From CBDCUE01 sp965222515 (GTDB taxonomy: Bacteria > Pseudomonadota > Alphaproteobacteria > Rickettsiales > JABIRX01), in NCBI GenBank assembly GCA_965222515.1, contig CBDCUE010000017.1, positions 115,229-179,228 on the forward strand: a stretch of DNA of 64,000 nucleotides, written 5' to 3'. Positions 31,556 to 40,405 of this stretch are shown piece by piece (position 1 is the first letter of the stretch; each line of letters starts with the position of its first letter). A program made the translations under genes and the position numbers. Below the pieces are notes generated by a model. That model was not told the DNA's origin. It did not search any database and saw only the letters and a list, made by a program, of their open reading frames with translations.

Positions 31556-33855
31556 TTTCGTATAATCACAGTATTACTACCAAAAGACTCTGTGAAATTT
31601 TTATTTTTTCTCATAGATATAGCCGTTTTGTAACTAACAGGTCCTATTAAAACTTTATTTAATTTCTTTCCTTTAAAATTAAATCTTCTAATTGAAACAG
31701 GACCATATTTCTTACCTATCTTTTCCATATTTATAACATTATTATAATTAGCAAATATTCCAATTTGAATATAGCTTCTGTTTTTTGAAATGGATGACTG
31801 TGTTGTTTTTGCTATTTTCTTTGCCTTGTAGATAGCTCTAGTTGTATTGCTTTTTGCTACAATCTCTGCTTTTGTATTTGGATGCCTGAATTTACGATTT
31901 AGCATTAAATCATTACCCATTTTTTCTCTCAAAACTAAAGATATTGGAATTCTGTTTGGATCAATTTTCCATTCATTAATTCTAATTTCAGCTAAAGATA
32001 GAGTTTTTTTTATATGAGTTATGGTGCTTTTTTCAGGAGGGTTTAACAATGTTTTTTTTTCTTTAGCTGTTATATATTGCTCTTTTATGGAAGGTGATAA
32101 CAGTGAGTTTGATGCTTGTTTATTTGATAAAATTCTGATGGTTTTTTCTTTAGGGATAAATGATGCAATTATAATATTTTCTTTTCCTTGCCATTGCTTG
32201 GAACTAATTTTTGTTATATTGTTTTTTAGAGTGTAAAGAGTCTCTTTAGGTTCTTTAGAGAGATTATCAGCAGTTAAATATGTTTTTTTCTTAGGTGAAA
32301 ATAATAAAAGAGAGTCTGTATCTGCTACTGATAAAGAAGGAGTAATCTTTTTCTCTTTAGCTAAAAATAATGTTATCATCGCTATTTCTTTTTCTTGCCA
32401 TTGCTTAGAATTAATTTTTATTATATTATTTTTTAGGGCATAAAGATCCTTTTTAGATTTTTTAGAGAGATTATTAGCAGTTAAGTATGTTTTTTTCTTA
32501 GGTAAAAACAATAAAAGAGAAGCTGTTTCTGCTACTGATAAAGAAGGAGTAACCTTTTTTTCTTTAGCTGAAAATGATCTTACCATCGCTATCTCTTTTT
32601 CCTGCCATTGCTTAGAACTAATTTTTATTATATTGTTTTTTAGAGAGTAAATAAAATTCTTAGATTCTTTAGAGACATTATCAGTAGTTAAGTATGTTTT
32701 TTTCTTAGGTAAAAACAATAAAAGAGAAGCTGTTTCTGCTACTGATAAAGAAGGAGTAACCTTTTTTTCTTTAGCTGAAAATGATCTTACCATCGCTATC
32801 TCTTTTTCCTGCCATTGCTTAGAACTAATTTTTATTATATTGTTTTTTAGAGAGTAAATAAAATTCTTAGATTCTTTAGAGACATTATCAGTAGTTAAAT
32901 ATGTTTTTTTCTTAGGTGAAAATAATAAAAGAGGGGCTGTTTCTGCTACTGATAAAGAAGGAGTAACCTTTTTTTCTTTAGCTGAAAATGATGTTATCAT
33001 CGCTATCTCTTTTTCTTGCCATTGCTTAGAACTAATTTTTATTATATTGTTTTTTAAAAGGTAAAAAATCTCCTTAGATTCTTTAGAAAAATTATCAGCA
33101 GTTAAATATATTTTTTTCTTAGGAGTAAAGGATAAAAGAGAGATTGTTTTAGATGAAGGCAAGATTGACCTAGCTTGTTTGAAAGTTTGTGATGAAATAA
33201 CAAGTCTTTTATTGGATATATAAGCTGTTTGAGATAATGAGTTTATATGATTTTTTATTACTTGACTAGTTTCTGTGTACTCTAAGTCTAGTGACTTTTT
33301 ATATAAAAATTCTAAATATATAGTATTTTTATGATCTAGTTTTTTAATTAATAATTGCATAATGATGGGATCATTTATTGCTAGGGCAATATCAAAAGCA
33401 TCATTTTCCTCTCTGTTTTTAAGAAATAATTTTTTAGGATTGTTTTTTAGTAGCAAATTTATTCCATCTATATTTCTTGTATAAACCGCTTTCATAAGAG
33501 CTGTATTTCCTTCAAAATCTATGCTATCCTTGGCTTTATGTTTAATTAACAATTCTGCGATTGTGTTGTTTTTGCTTCTTATTGCAAGATGTAAAGGGGT
33601 AGTGTTTGCAATATTCTTGTGATTAGGGTTCGCTTTATATTGTAATAAATTTTTAACTAAATTTAGATTTTTATTTAAAATTGCATACATTAATGCCGTA
33701 TTCCCAATTTCATCTACTAAATTAGGATTTATACCAGATTTTAATAATGTCTTCACTTGTTCTTGATATCCTTGTTTAACAAAATGAATCAGTTGATTTG
33801 CCTTAGCAAAGTTAACTTGAACAAATATTAGAATAATTATGAATATAATTTTCAT
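31552..33855 (-). CDS. Secreted ankyrin-repeat protein with internal 69-residue repeats and C-terminal SPOR domain
   Basis: 767 residues. A signal peptide (1-19, ending NFAKA) is followed by about five ankyrin repeats (residues 20-200; for example NPNLVDEIGNTALMYAILNK and NTTPLHLAIRSKNNTIAELL). Residues ~239-584 are five tandem 69-residue repeats, each with PKKKTYLT, LKNNI-K-SSKQWQEKE and PSLSV; repeats 2 and 3 are nearly identical. The C-terminus (residues ~690-767) is a SPOR-like domain (SYIQIGIFANYNNV, LNKVLIGPV), which in other proteins binds denuded peptidoglycan at division sites. It is probably periplasmic. The combination is unusual. The 4-base overlap with the DUF2063 gene suggests cotranscription. 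Confidence 0.85.
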   Translation of the reverse strand: MKIIFIIILIFVQVNFAKANQLIHFVKQGYQEQVKTLLKSGINPNLVDEIGNTALMYAILNKNLNLVKNLLQYKANPNHKNIANTTPLHLAIRSKNNTIAELLIKHKAKDSIDFEGNTALMKAVYTRNIDGINLLLKNNPKKLFLKNREENDAFDIALAINDPIIMQLLIKKLDHKNTIYLEFLYKKSLDLEYTETSQVIKNHINSLSQTAYISNKRLVISSQTFKQARSILPSSKTISLLSFTPKKKIYLTADNFSKESKEIFYLLKNNIIKISSKQWQEKEIAMITSFSAKEKKVTPSLSVAETAPLLLFSPKKKTYLTTDNVSKESKNFIYSLKNNIIKISSKQWQEKEIAMVRSFSAKEKKVTPSLSVAETASLLLFLPKKKTYLTTDNVSKESKNFIYSLKNNIIKISSKQWQEKEIAMVRSFSAKEKKVTPSLSVAETASLLLFLPKKKTYLTANNLSKKSKKDLYALKNNIIKINSKQWQEKEIAMITLFLAKEKKITPSLSVADTDSLLLFSPKKKTYLTADNLSKEPKETLYTLKNNITKISSKQWQGKENIIIASFIPKEKTIRILSNKQASNSLLSPSIKEQYITAKEKKTLLNPPEKSTITHIKKTLSLAEIRINEWKIDPNRIPISLVLREKMGNDLMLNRKFRHPNTKAEIVAKSNTTRAIYKAKKIAKTTQSSISKNRSYIQIGIFANYNNVINMEKIGKKYGPVSIRRFNFKGKKLNKVLIGPVSYKTAISMRKNKNFTESFGSNTVIIRK
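32104..33138 (-). repeat. Five tandem 207-bp repeats in the ankyrin-SPOR gene
   Basis: The coding sequence repeats with a 207-bp period (69 residues). Copies 2 and 3 are almost identical in DNA, while copies 1, 4 and 5 diverge, so copies 2 and 3 arose most recently. The period keeps the frame. Boundaries are approximate. Confidence 0.9.
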
Positions 33856-34095
33856 AGCAAATTTAAAATATTTTGTAATTTTTACTAAATATAATATTAA
33901 GACTAAAGCATATATAGTTATTTTAGAATTAAAATTATCAATAGTCCCATAATAGACAAGATAAGATTATGTAAGGCTCTTAATATTGTATTTATAATAA
34001 TTTATAATTAATAGCAATGTTTTTTAATTTTACACTTGATGAAATGTAATAGTTATTATATTTTTAGAAAAAATATTTTTTAAACTCTTAAAACT

Positions 34096-35301
34096 ATGGA
34101 AAATTCAAATAAAGATAATAGATCTATCCAAGAACTTTATAATCTTTTAAATCAACATAAACTGTCTTTATCTAAAGACTCAGAAAATACCGCTACAAAT
34201 CAAGAAAATAAAGAGTTTTTTGAAGAAGAAGATGCACTGAAAAATAAAACTCTAATAGAAGAAAGAGAGGAAAGGGAGGAAAGGGGGGAAAGGGAGGAAA
34301 GGGAGGAAAGGGATAGCGATTTTTTTCCAGAAGAAAAAAAAGAGACAAAAGACTCAATGTTAGAAGAAATGATGAGCGAAGATTATAATATTCCAACAGA
34401 AAATGAAAATTCAACAAATCAGAATGATGAAATAGATGATGAACTTTTTCCAGAAAAAGAAAAAGAGACAAAAGATGCAATGTTAGAAGAAATGATGAGC
34501 GAAGATTATAATATTCCAACAGAAGATAAAAATTCAACAAATCAGAATGATGAAATAGATGATGAACTTTTACCAGAAGAAGAAAAAGAGACAAAAGATG
34601 CAATGTTAGAAGAAATGATGAGCGAAGATTATAATATTCCAACAGAAGATGAAAATTCAACAAATCAGAATGATGAAATAGATGATGGACTTTTTCCAGA
34701 AGAAGAAAAAGAGACAAAAGATGCAATGTTAGAAGAATATAACCTTGAAAACGAAAATCTAACAAATCAGAATGATGAAACTAATAAAAATGATGATAAT
34801 GGCAAGATTCTTACTTTAAATAAAATAGCAGAAGAGGGTGATGATAATGAATCTGATGATAATAAGTCTGATGATGATGAATCTGATTATGATGATTTAA
34901 TTAAAAAGACACAAGATACTATTATGAAAGATTATCATCAAGATTTATCAGAAAATAATTCTTGGATTAAAGATGTTAAAAATGAGTTGCAAGAATTTGT
35001 TAAAAAGGATAGCAATAACAAGCAACAAAATATCATTTCATCAAAAGATGAAAAGTTTTCTTTAAACAAAAATCTAGACCTTGATATAAATTTTGATTTA
35101 GCGGATGAAGAAAAAGAAACTATTTTAAAAGAAAAAAACAAAGAGGAAAATAATGAATACCAATCAACCATAAGCAATAATAATCAAGATTCTATAGAGG
35201 AGTTTATGAAGCAGATGATGAAACCAATGATTAAAAGATGGATGGATAAAAATCTTAAATCAGTAGTAAAAAAATTGGTAAAGGAAGAGATGGAAGAATA
35301 A
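34096..35301 (+). CDS. popZ: PopZ-like (DUF2497) polar organising protein with acidic repeats
   Basis: 401 residues, very acidic and predicted to be disordered except for the ends. The C-terminal ~40 residues (EEFMKQMMKPMIKRWMDKNL followed by KSVVKKLVKEEMEE) match the DUF2497/PopZ assembly region of alphaproteobacteria. The middle has 3.7 tandem repeats of 41 residues (KETKDAMLEEMMSEDYNIPT with a DEIDDELFPE linker). PopZ self-assembles into a polar network that anchors the chromosome centromere through ParB in Caulobacter. The much longer acidic middle than in Caulobacter PopZ (177 residues) is the odd feature. It is a single gene upstream of purH. Confidence 0.8.
   Translation: MENSNKDNRSIQELYNLLNQHKLSLSKDSENTATNQENKEFFEEEDALKNKTLIEEREEREERGEREEREERDSDFFPEEKKETKDSMLEEMMSEDYNIPTENENSTNQNDEIDDELFPEKEKETKDAMLEEMMSEDYNIPTEDKNSTNQNDEIDDELLPEEEKETKDAMLEEMMSEDYNIPTEDENSTNQNDEIDDGLFPEEEKETKDAMLEEYNLENENLTNQNDETNKNDDNGKILTLNKIAEEGDDNESDDNKSDDDESDYDDLIKKTQDTIMKDYHQDLSENNSWIKDVKNELQEFVKKDSNNKQQNIISSKDEKFSLNKNLDLDINFDLADEEKETILKEKNKEENNEYQSTISNNNQDSIEEFMKQMMKPMIKRWMDKNLKSVVKKLVKEEMEE
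34323..34790 (+). repeat. Tandem 123-bp repeats in popZ, preceded by a purine-only tract
   Basis: About 3.7 copies of a 41-codon unit coding the acidic linker. Just before them (about 34255-34313) is a G/A-only run built from GGGAGGAAA-type units that codes Arg/Glu repeats. Copies differ by only a few bases, which points to recent expansion or to recombination between copies. Confidence 0.9.
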
Positions 35302-35371
35302 ATCACACAAATCAATTTTGTTTTAGTATAGCTTGGAGTGTTATGAAATAACATTAATTAATTAATAAAAA

Positions 35372-36901
35372 ATGAAAATAAGAAGAGCATTAATATCACT
35401 TTCTGATAAAAGAAATTTAGAAAAAATAATTAGTTGTTTAATTCAAGAAAATATAGAAATCATTTCTACTGGAGGAACTTACAAAGAAATAAAGAAAATT
35501 ACAGAAAAGGTTATAAATATAGAAGAATGGACTAATTTTTCTGAAATTATGAATGGCAGAGTAAAAACCTTACATCCAGCAATTCATGGTGCATTGCTGG
35601 CAGATAGAGAGAATGAAGCACATTTGACAGATATGAAAGCAAATAATATTTTGCCCATAGATTTAGTGATTGTAAATTTATATCCTTTTCAAGAAACAGT
35701 ATCTTCTGGTGCTGATGATAATAAAATAGTTGAAAACATAGATATTGGAGGACCTACAATGATTAGATCAGGGGCTAAAAATTTTAAAAATATATTAACT
35801 ATTACAGATATAAATGATTATGATGAATTAATTAAAAATTTAGCAGAAAACAATTTAGAATTCAGAAGAAAAATGGCAAAAAAGGCATTTTCTTATATTG
35901 CAGAATATGATAATAATATTGCTAATTGGTTCAATAAGGAGGAGGCAGAAGGTTTAAAATTAGAGGTGAAACTAAAATCATCTTTGAGATATGGAGAGAA
36001 TCCTCACCAAAAAGCAGAATTATACCAAGATAATTCTAATTGTGGCATCGTTTCAGCAAAACAAATTCAAGGAAAAGAATTAAGTTACAATAATATTGTG
36101 GATAGCGATAGTAGTTATAATTTAATAAAAGAATTTGAGGAGCCTAGTGTGGCAATTATAAAACATTGTAATCCTTGCGGAGTGGCAAGTAGTAAAACAA
36201 TAGAGAATGCTTTCAAAAAAGCTTTATCTTGTGATCCAGTTAGTTCTTTTGGTGGAATAGTTGCTGTTAATAGAGAGATTAACAAAGATCTAGCAGAAGA
36301 AATAGCTAAAATATTTTTTGAAGTAATAGTTGCACCTAAAATTGTAGATGATGCTAAAGAAATTTTAGCAAAAAAGAAGAATTTAAGAGTTTTATTACTA
36401 AAAGATAAAAATATTGGAGTGAGTAGTGAAATAAAAACTGTGTCAGGAGGATTGTTGTGGCAAGAACAAGACACTCAACAAATTTCTCAAGAGGATTTAC
36501 AATATGTAACAGAAAGAAAACCAAATGAAGAGGAGTTAAAAAACTTATTATTTGCTTTTAAAGCAATAAAACATATTAAATCAAATGCCATTTTGTTTGC
36601 AAAAGATAATATGAGCATAGCTGTAGGAGCAGGGCAGATGAGTAGAGTTGATTCCGTTAGAATGGCAAGTTTAAAATTAGCAGATTTTTGTCAAAACAAT
36701 AAAAATTTTAATAAAAACAATTTAGTCTTAGCATCTGATGCATTTTTTCCGTTTGCAGATGGAGTAGAATTAGCTGCTAAAGAAGGAGTTACAGCAATCA
36801 TTCAGCCTGGAGGATCAATTAGGGACAAGGAAGTAATTGATGCTGCCAACAAATATAATATCACAATGGTATTTACTGGAATTAGACATTTTAAGCATTA
36901 G
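35372..36901 (+). CDS. purH: Bifunctional AICAR transformylase/IMP cyclohydrolase
   Basis: 509 residues catalysing the last two steps of purine synthesis. The N-terminal IMP cyclohydrolase domain (residues 1-~190) starts RRALISLSDKRNLE and contains STGGTYKEI and GRVKTLHPAIHGALLADR. The C-terminal transformylase domain has SLRYGENPHQKAELYQ, AIIKHCNPCGVAS with the catalytic Lys-His pair, and ASDAFFPFADGVELA. The length is normal. Together with purN at 58 kb it indicates that the organism makes purines, unlike Rickettsia. The type III restriction gene begins 7 bases after its stop, so they may share a transcript. Confidence 0.97.
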   Translation: MKIRRALISLSDKRNLEKIISCLIQENIEIISTGGTYKEIKKITEKVINIEEWTNFSEIMNGRVKTLHPAIHGALLADRENEAHLTDMKANNILPIDLVIVNLYPFQETVSSGADDNKIVENIDIGGPTMIRSGAKNFKNILTITDINDYDELIKNLAENNLEFRRKMAKKAFSYIAEYDNNIANWFNKEEAEGLKLEVKLKSSLRYGENPHQKAELYQDNSNCGIVSAKQIQGKELSYNNIVDSDSSYNLIKEFEEPSVAIIKHCNPCGVASSKTIENAFKKALSCDPVSSFGGIVAVNREINKDLAEEIAKIFFEVIVAPKIVDDAKEILAKKKNLRVLLLKDKNIGVSSEIKTVSGGLLWQEQDTQQISQEDLQYVTERKPNEEELKNLLFAFKAIKHIKSNAILFAKDNMSIAVGAGQMSRVDSVRMASLKLADFCQNNKNFNKNNLVLASDAFFPFADGVELAAKEGVTAIIQPGGSIRDKEVIDAANKYNITMVFTGIRHFKH

Positions 36902-36908
36902 AAGAAAA

Positions 36909-39359
36909 ATGAAAATACAAATAGAGGAGTTATCTTTTCAAAAACAAGCAATAAATAAAACAATAGAGAGTATTTTAGTTGGAGAAAAAAATAATATTGC
37001 TATTGAGATGGAGACAGGAACTGGCAAAACTTTTACTTTTATTTCAACAATTTTCAAAATTTATAAAGAATTCAAAAATAATAAATTTATTATTGTAACT
37101 CCTAGAGTTGCAATAAAAGAAGGTATTTATAAAACTTTTGAAATGTTTGAAGAATATTTTAAAGATGAATATGACAATGTTATTTATGATGTGCATAATT
37201 ATGAAAAAGGAAAAATAGGATTAATTAGTAATTTCATTAATGGCAATGATTTACAAATTTTAATTTTAACTAAACAATCTTTTGATAAGGAAACAAATAT
37301 TTTAAGAGATAAAAACAGAGATTCTTTATTTGGTAATGGTAGTAATATAGATCAAATAAGGGAATTAAAGCCAATAGTAATTATTGACGAGCCACAATTA
37401 AACAAAAACTTTAATGCTAATGAGTTAAAAACTCTTTTAAATCCAAAGATTTTGTTAAGCTATTCAGCAACTCATCCAAAAGAAAATAAAAAAAATATAA
37501 TTTATCAATACACACCAGAGCAGGCTTATAATGATAGACAGGTAAAAAGATTAGAATATTTTTCTATTGAAATGGAGGGTGGGATTTTCTCATCTATTTT
37601 TTTAGAAAAAACAGATATAAAAAAGCAAACAGTAAAAATTAGATATAATGATACATTATATAATTTAAAACAAAATGATGTTTTGGGTCAAAAATTAGAA
37701 AATAGAAAATTAAATCCTTATAAAATAAAATTTATTACTGATGGTAATATTCAATTTGTAAATGGAAAAAAACTTAGTGATTTAATCCCCAATAATGCAG
37801 ATCAAAATCTAATATTAAAAGAGCAAATAAGACAAACTATTATTCAACATAAAGAAAAAAAAGAAAGATTAAAAAAGCAAGGGATTAAGCAAATGTCGTT
37901 ATTTTTTGTAGGGAATGTTGCTGATTTTATAGATGATAATAATAATGGTGTGGTTAAAAAGATTTTTTTAGAGGAATATAAAAGAATAAATAAAGAAGAT
38001 GCAGACAATAAATATGCTTATTATTTTAGTGAAACTGCTAAAATAAAAGGCACAAATGATAATAAAGAAAAAGAAATGACCAAACTTATTTTAAAGGATA
38101 AGGAAAAACTTCTTTCTGTAGATAATGAAGTGGAATTTATTTTTGCTCATACTAGCTTGGGTATTGGTTGGGATAATCCAAATATATTCAATATTTGTTT
38201 CTTGAGAAACATTGCAAGCGAAGATAATAAAAAGCAATATGTTGGAAGAGGGCTTAGATTGTGTGTTAATCAAAAAGGAAAAAGAATTTTTGAAAATCAA
38301 AATATTTTAGATCAAGAAAGATTAAATAATTTAACTATCATTGGGAATTTACAATATGAGACATTTTGCAGTGATTATCAAAAAGAATCAAATTGGGAAA
38401 GTAGCAAAAAAGAATCCAATATTAAAAATGCGAAAGAAAGAAAAGAAAAAATTATTAAGATAAAACAGGATAAAAAAGAGTTGGCAAAGGAATTATGGAA
38501 AAGATTACAGCCAAAAACTAAATATTATATAGAATTTAAAGATAGAGAAAAACTTTATAATGATATAGCAAAAAAATTAGAAAAAATATCAATAGAACAA
38601 AAATCAATAACTATTACAGCTGGTAATATAGCAGGAAAATTTGATTATTCTAAATATCAGAATATAAAATTAACAACAAAATATAATCAAAATATATTAA
38701 TAAAAGAAATCAAAGAAAAAACTTGGTTTTCAGTTAGAGAAATAAAACGAATTATCAAAAATGTTAATATAGAAGAAGTTAAAAAAAACCAAGACTTATG
38801 GATAAAAGAAGCAGTAAACGTAATAGATAAAATAAAAAAAGACTGTATTATGGCAGTAGCAGAAATAACCTATAAAAAAGATGGTACGAAATGGGGTATT
38901 AATGATTTTGTAGATGATGAAAGATTAAGTTATCATAATGATTTAAAGCAGTCTCAAAAATCTTTATTTGATTTAGTAGATTGTGATTCTGATGAAGAAA
39001 AAAAATTTGTTAATTTAGCAGATAATACATCAGATGTTGAATTATTTGTAAAACTACCAAAAGGAACAAGTGATAAGTTTCATATAAATACTCCTCTTGG
39101 AAAATATACTCCTGATTTTGCTCTTTTATTAAATAGTAATAATAGGCTTTATATGGTTTTTGAAGTAAAATCAAAAAAAATTGATAAATTAAGTGATGAA
39201 GAAAAATTTAAAATAAAATGTGCGATAAGACATTTTGAAGAATTAGGTTTTAATGTAGAAAAAAAAGAGATTGAACATCAAGGAGCAGATTCTCTTGAGA
39301 TTGCAAAATTACAAAAAGATAGTTTTTCTGTTTATATTCCAAATAATAAAAAAAAATAA
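36909..39359 (+). CDS. res: Type III restriction enzyme, helicase/nuclease subunit (Res)
   Basis: 816 residues from the ATG at 36909, chosen over upstream in-frame ATGs because those lie inside purH and the family begins with this helix. An SF2 helicase core has Walker A METGTGKTFTFI near residue 38, VIIDEPQLN near 159, SYSATHPKE, and AHTSLGIGWDNPNI with YVGRGLRLCVNQKG. A C-terminal nuclease segment (TPDFALL at ~734 and FEVKSKK at ~750) gives the PD-ExK set. Res cuts DNA after head-on collision of translocating complexes bound with Mod. Unusually, res precedes mod here, with two other genes between them. Confidence 0.94.
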   Translation: MKIQIEELSFQKQAINKTIESILVGEKNNIAIEMETGTGKTFTFISTIFKIYKEFKNNKFIIVTPRVAIKEGIYKTFEMFEEYFKDEYDNVIYDVHNYEKGKIGLISNFINGNDLQILILTKQSFDKETNILRDKNRDSLFGNGSNIDQIRELKPIVIIDEPQLNKNFNANELKTLLNPKILLSYSATHPKENKKNIIYQYTPEQAYNDRQVKRLEYFSIEMEGGIFSSIFLEKTDIKKQTVKIRYNDTLYNLKQNDVLGQKLENRKLNPYKIKFITDGNIQFVNGKKLSDLIPNNADQNLILKEQIRQTIIQHKEKKERLKKQGIKQMSLFFVGNVADFIDDNNNGVVKKIFLEEYKRINKEDADNKYAYYFSETAKIKGTNDNKEKEMTKLILKDKEKLLSVDNEVEFIFAHTSLGIGWDNPNIFNICFLRNIASEDNKKQYVGRGLRLCVNQKGKRIFENQNILDQERLNNLTIIGNLQYETFCSDYQKESNWESSKKESNIKNAKERKEKIIKIKQDKKELAKELWKRLQPKTKYYIEFKDREKLYNDIAKKLEKISIEQKSITITAGNIAGKFDYSKYQNIKLTTKYNQNILIKEIKEKTWFSVREIKRIIKNVNIEEVKKNQDLWIKEAVNVIDKIKKDCIMAVAEITYKKDGTKWGINDFVDDERLSYHNDLKQSQKSLFDLVDCDSDEEKKFVNLADNTSDVELFVKLPKGTSDKFHINTPLGKYTPDFALLLNSNNRLYMVFEVKSKKIDKLSDEEKFKIKCAIRHFEELGFNVEKKEIEHQGADSLEIAKLQKDSFSVYIPNNKKK

Positions 39360-39368
39360 GATAAAATT

Positions 39369-39662
39369 ATGAATAAAACATTACAAAAAATTGCTAATTT
39401 AGCAACTTTTAATAATTTTAAAGTTAGAAGATCTTGGCTTTCAAAGCAAGAAAAATGGGTATTTGCTGTGATAGATATTGTTGCTATTTTAATAGAGCAA
39501 GAGGATTATAATAAGTCTAAAACATATTGGAAAGTTTTAAAACATAGATTAGCAAAAGAAGGAAGTGAACTGGTTACAAATTGTAACCAGTTAAAAATAA
39601 AAGCACAAGATGGTAAGATGCTACTTGTGTTGTTTATGTGTTTAAAAATAAAGAGGTATTAA
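39369..39662 (+). CDS. Bro-N-like antirepressor fragment
   Basis: 97 residues. The first ~80 match the start of Bro-N/DinD-type proteins found in phages and beside restriction systems: VRRSWLSKQEKWVFAVIDIV, EDYNKSKTYWKVLKHRLAKE, and VTNCNQLKIKAQDGK. Full-length relatives then continue with a further DNA-binding and helical part, but here the frame leaves the family after DGKM and ends. It looks like a truncated remnant that has been joined to the next gene. Its stop overlaps the next start in a TAATG arrangement. Any remaining activity is doubtful. Confidence 0.7.
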   Translation: MNKTLQKIANLATFNNFKVRRSWLSKQEKWVFAVIDIVAILIEQEDYNKSKTYWKVLKHRLAKEGSELVTNCNQLKIKAQDGKMLLVLFMCLKIKRY

Positions 39663-40405
39663 TGGATAAAATAATAGATGAAGATTATAAAAGTTATTTT
39701 AATATATTAATGAATATGAAAAATAACTCTATTGAAGAAGTACCAAAAACTAGTTATAACTTGATTCAAGAAATAATAGATGAAATAATAATTCCAAATA
39801 GTAAGAATCACAATAAAGCACAAATAATGCATATTTATGCATCAGTTTGTGAACAAAGCAAAAAAAATATTAATATTTTAATGATAGGAATAAAAAATTC
39901 TTATATTGAATTAATTAAATTATCCATTAGGAATCAAATTGAATTGAATCAAAAATTAACTTTACTATTGTTAGTTAAAAGCAAAATAGATATTTTAAAT
40001 GTACATCAAGATGGAAAAGAAGTTTTAAAGAGTAAAATAACATATAATAATATAAAGGAATATTGGAACAAAATAGGATACACTGATATAGATAAAATAC
40101 AAAAATATAAAAATGATGCACATATTTTTATTCACCCTAGTTATTGTTTTAAACCATTAGTTTCTCTAGATATAACAAATATATCAAAGTATATTTATGT
40201 TGTTTGTGGAGGTAAAAAATCTATGATCAATGAGTATTTATATAAAATATCTTATACTCCTACTCTTAAGAAAAGAATAACTGAAGAGTGTATTAATGAA
40301 ATAAAAAAAAACATAAACAATTTATTTAATGAAGATTTGAATGTATTTACTAGAAAAATACAATTATTTATCTTACTTCTTATAATAAATCTTTCAAAAA
40401 AATGA
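39662..40405 (+). CDS. Unrecognised 247-residue protein inside the type III restriction operon
   Basis: I do not recognise this protein. The start at 39662 overlaps the previous stop (TAATG) and its own end overlaps mod by 4 bases (ATGA), so it is translated as part of the res-mod operon. It is rich in Lys, Ile and Asn, with mostly predicted helices, a patch AHIFIHPSYCFKPLVSLDIT around residue 156, YIYVVCGGKK, and a hydrophobic C-terminus (LFILLLIINLSKK) that could be a membrane-associated helix. No nuclease, helicase or methylase motif is seen. A longer variant could start at 39638. Its place in the operon suggests a role with the restriction system. Confidence 0.7.
   Translation: MDKIIDEDYKSYFNILMNMKNNSIEEVPKTSYNLIQEIIDEIIIPNSKNHNKAQIMHIYASVCEQSKKNINILMIGIKNSYIELIKLSIRNQIELNQKLTLLLLVKSKIDILNVHQDGKEVLKSKITYNNIKEYWNKIGYTDIDKIQKYKNDAHIFIHPSYCFKPLVSLDITNISKYIYVVCGGKKSMINEYLYKISYTPTLKKRITEECINEIKKNINNLFNEDLNVFTRKIQLFILLLIINLSKK

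Noticed and set aside
34193..34765. 190-codon Leu/Phe-rich frame on the minus strand opposite popZ
   Set aside because: It mirrors the acidic repeats of popZ (Glu codons read backwards give Leu/Phe), has no family match and no start region; a shadow frame.
32104..34790. Tandem repeats that could be mistaken for a CRISPR array
   Set aside because: The repeats are 207 bp and 123 bp, contiguous, without spacers, and lie inside open frames. No cas gene is present in the window.
36837..36908. Upstream start for the type III Res gene inside purH
   Set aside because: The 24 extra residues overlap the conserved purH C-terminus in another frame; the ATG at 36909 directly after purH gives the typical N-terminus.
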